From contig CM072155.1 of the NCBI GenBank assembly GCA_036850595.1, forward strand, positions 3,891,953 to 3,955,952: a stretch of DNA of 64,000 nt. Direction: 5' to 3'. Under the pieces are notes generated by a model. It saw only the letters and a program-made list of their open reading frames with translations, searched no databases and was not told where the DNA came from. The position numbers and the translations under genes are program-made. Source of the DNA: Rhyacichthys aspro (Eukaryota > Chordata > Actinopteri > Gobiiformes > Rhyacichthyidae). Each line of letters begins with the position of its first letter. Position 1 is the stretch's first letter. This document shows, piece after piece, positions 58,601 to 64,000 of this stretch.

Positions 58601-60361
58601 TGGGGGTTTGTGGGAGATGGACCTTTTGGCCTCTTTTGCTCATTTTTTGATACATACTCCTTGATACACAATACTCATATATGCCAAACTGTGACACTTG
58701 CTATAACTGAACATACAGATTTATCCAAATTTGTCATTTATCTTTTCTTTGTGTCCCTGCAGAAAGAGCAACTTTTATTATGATTTGCTGATCCCTCAGC
58801 ATTACTCTGCCTGTGGTGTTTCTCTCCTTGATTCCACTGCATAACTGGTTCTGTAACTCAAAAGCAAAGACCAGTCATCGGTAAGAAAGTCCTTGGTTGT
58901 TGTATGCCAACCTTACCTCCTACATACTGTGTAAATGAAATACAGAAAAACATATTAACAAGAATTCTTGGAGGCTGGGCAGCTCTGGAAGTTGTCGGTA
59001 CATAAAACCTGGATTGTGGGCTGGTTGCTTCATACTCCAAACTGAAAAATGCCAAAGTCAGCGAATGGGGCAAAGCAGGGGCATCAGGTCGGCAGCTGGG
59101 GAACAGCAGGGCACCAGGAAGGTATAAAAAGGATGGGAAAGATGGAAGTAGTGCCACCTGGCCACTTTACAAACCAAACAAAAGTCCTAAAGCGGTGGAT
59201 GCATTTCTCCTAAGGTAATAATCGAATTCTGTGTTTCTTTCTGCTTCAGTGACATGCTCAAATGCTGCATTGCTTTGTAAGGGTAGAGCTTGAGGTTACT
59301 TTCTTTGCTTTTGCTCTCCATTGTCTCTTGATTTTATTGTCGCCTCTACCCCCAGCTGCAGATTGCTCTTTCTTCCACTGCCTGTGAGCGCGTGGCTGAG
59401 GTGTGAGATCATTCTGCTTCTGGGTGGCTTTCCTGCTATATGTCACTGTCATATGTTGGCACTCTGGCTAGAAGGGGGTCCCTTTACCAAAAAAAATCTT
59501 GTAGAACTCTTCCTCACTGAGCCAGTGCATTGTAAACGCTTGGGCACGAGACCTGCAGCGGTGTGTTTTACTAGGTTTGGCAGGTAAACCAAAGACCACT
59601 GAAAGAGGGGAGCCAGAGGGGGGTGCCGAAAAGTAGGGTGAAAGATTTATAATTGAATAACTCTCCAAAGCTGGGCAGCAGGGATTGTCCCTGCCAGGAA
59701 AAGAAAACACCAAGGAGCAAGTGAGGCCTGCGAAAGTCAGCCATTAAAGTGAGTGCAGCAAAAACCCCAGCTCTGACCCGCCTGAGCAGAAAGGTGTCAG
59801 CTTTACACATGATAACCTAAAACCGCAAGACCTCAACATTTATATCCAAACTCTCAGCTGAACAACCAGCCACGTGAAAAACTGAAACAATATGGTTGCT
59901 GGTATTCTGATGATTTGTTAGGCGGACTCTCAACACACATTAAAAGAAAACAGAGTGGAAAATGTTTCAAAAAGAAGTGTTTTAAATTATGCATTTCAGA
60001 GCACTTGAAACAACATAGACTGTTTTTTCTCTTGCAGGGGTCCTCCCAGAATCCAGTACTTTCCACCATACAGGGGTCAGTATCCCATAGCACCACTGCC
60101 ACATTTGGCTCTGAAGCCATTCACTTGTGGCTAAATGACTCAGTTTAAAAAGATATGCTTTTTTACCAACCTACATTATTTGTATTGGAAAATGTGAAAC
60201 GTGGCTCCATGAAAAAGAATCATTTGCTCATATTTCCACTACAATATAGAATTCAAAAGTTTGTATTTTGCTATTAATGGCACAGATCTCTTGTACATCA
60301 TGTACAATATCGCTGTGGGCCCATAGTTGTAACTGTATCTACATGCTGCACAAAAGATAAA

Positions 60362-60389
60362 TTGACTTAAGTCTTAAGACCTAAGTCAA
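60362..60389. repeat. 28-base palindrome
   Basis: Thirteen of fourteen base pairs match around a TTAA centre (TTGACTTA...TAAGTCAA arms), with no loop. Confidence 0.8.
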
Positions 60390-62091
60390 GATGTATGTGA
60401 CTAATTTTTTCTCACTTTCTGTCATTTTTAATGTGGTTTTAAGTAAAGAAAGCAGTTAGTAAGTAAGAGACCACTGATAACAAACCTTTAGGTTAACCTA
60501 CTGAGCAACACAGAGTCAGAGTTCTACTGTAGAGTCAAATCCTCTGTACTTTCTGCTAGTTTTTGCCTCATCCAAAATAGTTTGAACCTTCTGAACACAG
60601 CACACACAGCCTATTTAAGGAGCCATATTCTTTCAATATTTATGAGTTCACAAAGTCACTAAAACCCATGTACTTCGATACAGCAATGTTATTTTTCCCA
60701 ACCTGCTGCATGTTCGGACCAATATGGTAGCAGAAATTGCAATTATGGGCATGTTGTTGGTTTGACAACAAAGTGACCATTTTCAGGTTACAAAGGTATA
60801 CAACATGGCTTAGCTCTGATTGGACAGACTGAAGTTTCTAACAGGTGGTTCATCCAATCACCACCCAGAATTACATCTGAAGTACCTGCCCTTTACTCAT
60901 GTAGTGAGTTGGCTAAGCTATTTAACTGTTATAAATATTAAAATATAATCCAATAAACGGGCAAATACATTGGTTTTACTGTCCAAAAATGTCTGAGAAG
61001 TTTAGATCTGTGGCTGGTGAGGCAGAGCAAGGCGGGTGCTTTAGCGATGAGTTTATCTTGCCTGTTTGGTTTGGCGTAGGCAGTGGAGAATGAAAGCATT
61101 GCGGTGCTGTTCGGCATGAATGGACTTCTGACTGAGTCCACACATTTTTCCCACAGACAAGAGCTCCACATCAGAGCCATATGAGTTATGACAACTCATA
61201 GCTGATATCCACATGGACGTAGCAGAATGTGGTGTAACATGCTACACTTACAGCTTCACATAAAACCTAGATTCATCTCACCTACAGCCAATGAATTCTT
61301 TATATGACCAGCTTTAGTGAAGCTCTCTGGTGACATATTCATCTGAACACAATGACCTTTACAGACTTTACTGCACTTTGAACTTCAAATGGAAAAGTGG
61401 AAAATCATAAAAAAGAGCTTAGAACTCGTAATACAAGTTCTACTTTATACTTGCAACCAAAGATTAATAAAGCATGTCACATTCAGTGACGCACAAAGTA
61501 GGTCTTTTGGCATCTTGTTCGTCCTTCGAGCTGGAAACTGATGTGCTCTCATCCACTCACCACACACAGGCCTGGAGTGTCTGCCTTGCTTATTTTATCA
61601 GGTGCACTGACTCCCCCTCCCCAAAAACTGACCCGACTCCCCTCTCTGGCTGCCAATCAGTCGCTGCAACAGTGTTAGTCTGCTTCAGTGTTTATCCATG
61701 TCCTAATCCTGGCCTTCCCAGCGCCACAGGAAACTTAGATCATCAAATGTCTTCAAAGCTCATTAAATACATAAAGGTCTCGCTCAGAGCTCATCTGGAT
61801 ACATATTAAGCTGTGTGAGTGCTGCGATTTATAACAACAACAGGTACGCAATATAGAATGATAGCCCCAGTGAGGTTTATTTTGGCGCACTAGAAAGTTC
61901 ACTAAAACTATGTGCTCAATTAAAAATGTTTTGTTATTTAGCTCCTCAAAAAGTGTACCCTGGTCCTGTCTGGTTCAAACAGATGTGCACTTCAAAAATC
62001 AACATGCTGAAAGAGCATGGATGAGCTGGAACTTTTTACTCAAAAATTTCAAGACCATCACAAGTTACATCCTCAAGTCATTTGGTGGTTC

Positions 62092-62128
62092 CCTGATAGA
62101 AAGAAGAGGCAATATTCTTTCTATCAGG
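62092..62128. repeat. Hairpin with 14-bp perfect stem
   Basis: Arms 62092-62105 (CCTGATAGAAAGAA) and 62115-62128 (TTCTTTCTATCAGG) are exact reverse complements around a nine-base loop. Too short for a microRNA precursor. Possibly the core of a small inverted-repeat element. Confidence 0.8.
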
Positions 62129-64000
62129 CAACACTAAGACACTAAGTAACTAAAAATAATCTGAGTTGGTTACATAGTGTTGGTTTCAGTTTAGGTTATA
62201 CTTAATTGTCCTCTTTAGGAGCAATCATTCTCTGTGTGCAGCCCAACCATCATCCAGCACCACGGTTGTAACCTGTAAGCCTGGGCAGTGAGCAGCCAAT
62301 GAGGAGCGCCCACTCCAAAGCCCAGGGACCCTTTTATGAATATGCATAAAAGGATAAGAGGATATTTAGGGGTTTTGTGATGTAAGATGAACAATGTGAC
62401 AAAAGAAGAAAAGTAGAATGTTGGTTTTAATATTGCAATGAACTTGATGCAATTTCCTTTTGCAATAACAAAAGTTGCTGTTGATTCTCTGGGTGCTTCA
62501 TGCGTCGTGGTGGTCCATGAGGCTGAGGCACTAAATTTTGGGGAGCACCTTGATGAACTTTGCACACTATATGCACATATGTAAATGTAGTGTTAGATAT
62601 GTTCATAGATCTGTGTCTGTTTCGATTTTAATTTGTTATGTTTTGTGAATAAAAATAGTTTTTGTTTGGGTTTTTTTTTCATATTATTAGAAATGCTAAA
62701 TTTTTGAGCCCTTCTGAAATATTATTATACTACGTATATGATCATGACCATATTTTGGGATTTTTCCTGGAAAAACAATATACCTAATCTAAATGAACAC
62801 ATTTTGATGCCCTTAGCCCAACATCAAAAGACAATAGTAAAAATTCATAATAGTCAGGTTACAAACAACGGAATTTAGAGAAGAAAAATACACGCATAAC
62901 TATTGTAGCTTGTTTTTAGCTGTTGTATTATAAATAGTCAATTAGACTGTTGACTCCATGCTCAGTCACCTTATTATATAATATGAAAAAATATCTGGGT
63001 TTGAAGCTCAATAATGTGCTTGATCTTGCTAAATTATATGTTGTAATATGGAAATGTCCTATTTCTAAGTGACATGCTTCTTTCAATCATAACAATCTTG
63101 TTGCACTCACTACAAGCAATGTTATACAAATACATAACTACAGACATGGCTCTGAAACTGCATAACAGCTCTGCGTATGATATGAATCTTCTCAAATAAG
63201 CCTGACCACACTTCTCGCCACAATGTTTGAGATTACCAATTGCAAATATTAGACTTTTGGTTGTGTTCCACCAACCTCAAAACCAGATTGAATTAGAACA
63301 AGGCCCAGTTTGTGGAAGAATGTGAACGAAGCGCCATCAGGTAACAATCTCTTCATTTGGATAAGTCTCTTAAAGTCAACCCAAGTGTGTGGTATGAACC
63401 GTGAACCCCGTCCAACAGCCTCAGTTCGGTAATCCATCTAAACCAGACTCGGAGCAGAATTAAATAAATACTTCCATGCTCAGCAACCTGCAATTATTTG
63501 ACTACTGTCATCTCGCTGTAAAGTCGAGCCGCGTGGACTTAAATGGAAAAGAGAGGAAAAATAAATCACATGCTCCAAATTAGGAGATGGAAAGTAGATT
63601 ATGATTTATGAAACACAGCATGATTTTATAATGCCATATTTACAAATTTTTAGGATATCATAAAATAAAAACTGGCTGATATTTGTTTTAGCTTGATGCA
63701 GTCAGATGATGCTGTTTCCATTTTTAGTCAATAAGAGCTACCAATATTAAATAATATTATAAATGTCTAATTTCTCAGAAGGACAGAGTGGACATAAAAT
63801 TACATCTTATTCTTTTTTCATTAAACAGCAACATCATAAACCTAGTATTAACATTACATTATATTAGTTTCACCATATGACCGTAAATATCTTGTGTAAG
63901 AAAATCATGCTGACATGATTTGAAGTTAGCTTAGTTCCAATTACTATTTTAAAATTGTGTCTTTGGATGAATAAATAGGAAAATATATTCAAATGTAATA

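Larger units (their letters stand above)
38812..64000. other. 25-kb gene-poor region
   Basis: I find no protein-coding exon with family similarity, consistent frame and splice sites on either strand. The base is AT-rich, with repeats listed separately. Higher-GC, non-repetitive islands occur at about 39.6-40.7, 43.8-44.1, 45.3-45.6, 47.35-47.7, 48.0-48.2, 53.05-53.25, 55.8-56.5, 57.0-57.9 and 59.4-59.8 kb. The texture fits an intergenic regulatory domain or a giant intron of a gene outside the window. In human, the gene-poor neighbour of HMGXB4 contains ISX and LARGE1; that link is inference only. Confidence 0.6.
59810..64000. other. AT-rich non-coding right end of window
   Basis: No gene recognised. 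It contains two short structured motifs: a 28-base palindrome at 60362-60389 and a 14-base-pair hairpin at 62092-62128. 62210-62340 is slightly GC-richer and unique. Otherwise nothing stands out. Confidence 0.45.

Noticed and set aside
62092..62128. MicroRNA precursor
   Set aside because: The stem is only 14 base pairs with a nine-base loop and does not extend into flanking sequence, too short for a microRNA hairpin.
1..64000. CRISPR arrays, bacterial operons, prophage or endogenous retrovirus genes
   Set aside because: No direct-repeat/spacer array, no clustered unspliced genes, and no recognisable retroviral gag, pol or env segments were seen on either strand.

Overview
This window is vertebrate genomic DNA and almost certainly comes from a ray-finned (teleost) fish. 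It has interrupted genes with GT-AG introns, short introns, and AT-rich non-coding DNA. Its interspersed repeats are fish-typical: Tc1/mariner remnants, a tRNA-derived SINE, a family sharing the element that ends in TACGGTA, and the 'cctgcgtcctcatatgag' and 'gggtcgcgggtgactggagcctatccc' repeats. There are no operons, ribosome-binding sites or CRISPR arrays, and no phage or bacterial content. All gene models below were spliced by hand; in each complete model the exon lengths sum to a multiple of three.

The first 39 kb are gene-dense, with seven genes: (1) mcm5 (+), replicative helicase subunit, entered mid-gene, 55-5081; (2) hmox1 (-), heme oxygenase 1, coding 6102-8605, tail-to-tail with mcm5; (3) foxred2 (+), ER flavoprotein of ER-associated degradation, 12232-17116; (4) ankrd54 (+), ankyrin-repeat adaptor, 18153-22731; (5) an alpha-tubulin of tuba8-like type (+), 24036-27528; (6) hmgxb4 (+), HMG-box nuclear protein, 29003-33416; (7) a divergent GIMAP/AIG1-type GTPase (+), 34881-37667. 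The human orthologues of genes 1-6 all lie on chromosome 22q, so this is a conserved linkage group with a rearranged order. The genes do not form one pathway: each is a separate transcription unit with its own promoter and polyadenylation signal.

The hmox1 promoter is the clearest regulatory element. It has a TATA box, a perfect CNC-sMaf (NRF2/BACH1) element 16 bases upstream of it, and three more antioxidant-response-like motifs within about 310 bases. The ankrd54, tubulin and hmgxb4 promoters carry CCAAT boxes. The ankrd54 promoter has three in 65 bases.

From about 38.8 kb to the end (25 kb) I find no protein-coding exon. The stretch is AT-rich with repeats, separated by short islands of higher-GC, non-repetitive sequence (39.6-40.7, 43.8-44.1, 45.3-45.6, 47.35-47.7, 49.6-49.75, 53.05-53.25, 55.8-56.5 and 57.0-57.9 kb). 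These look like enhancer-type conserved elements or untranslated exons of a developmental gene outside the window. That is inference from texture only and needs cross-species alignment. I did not find a convincing undescribed system. The best leads are the divergent GIMAP-like protein, the clustered hmox1 response elements, a tandem duplication that multiplies a splice donor in hmgxb4, and a 49-base near-perfect palindrome in the tubulin gene.
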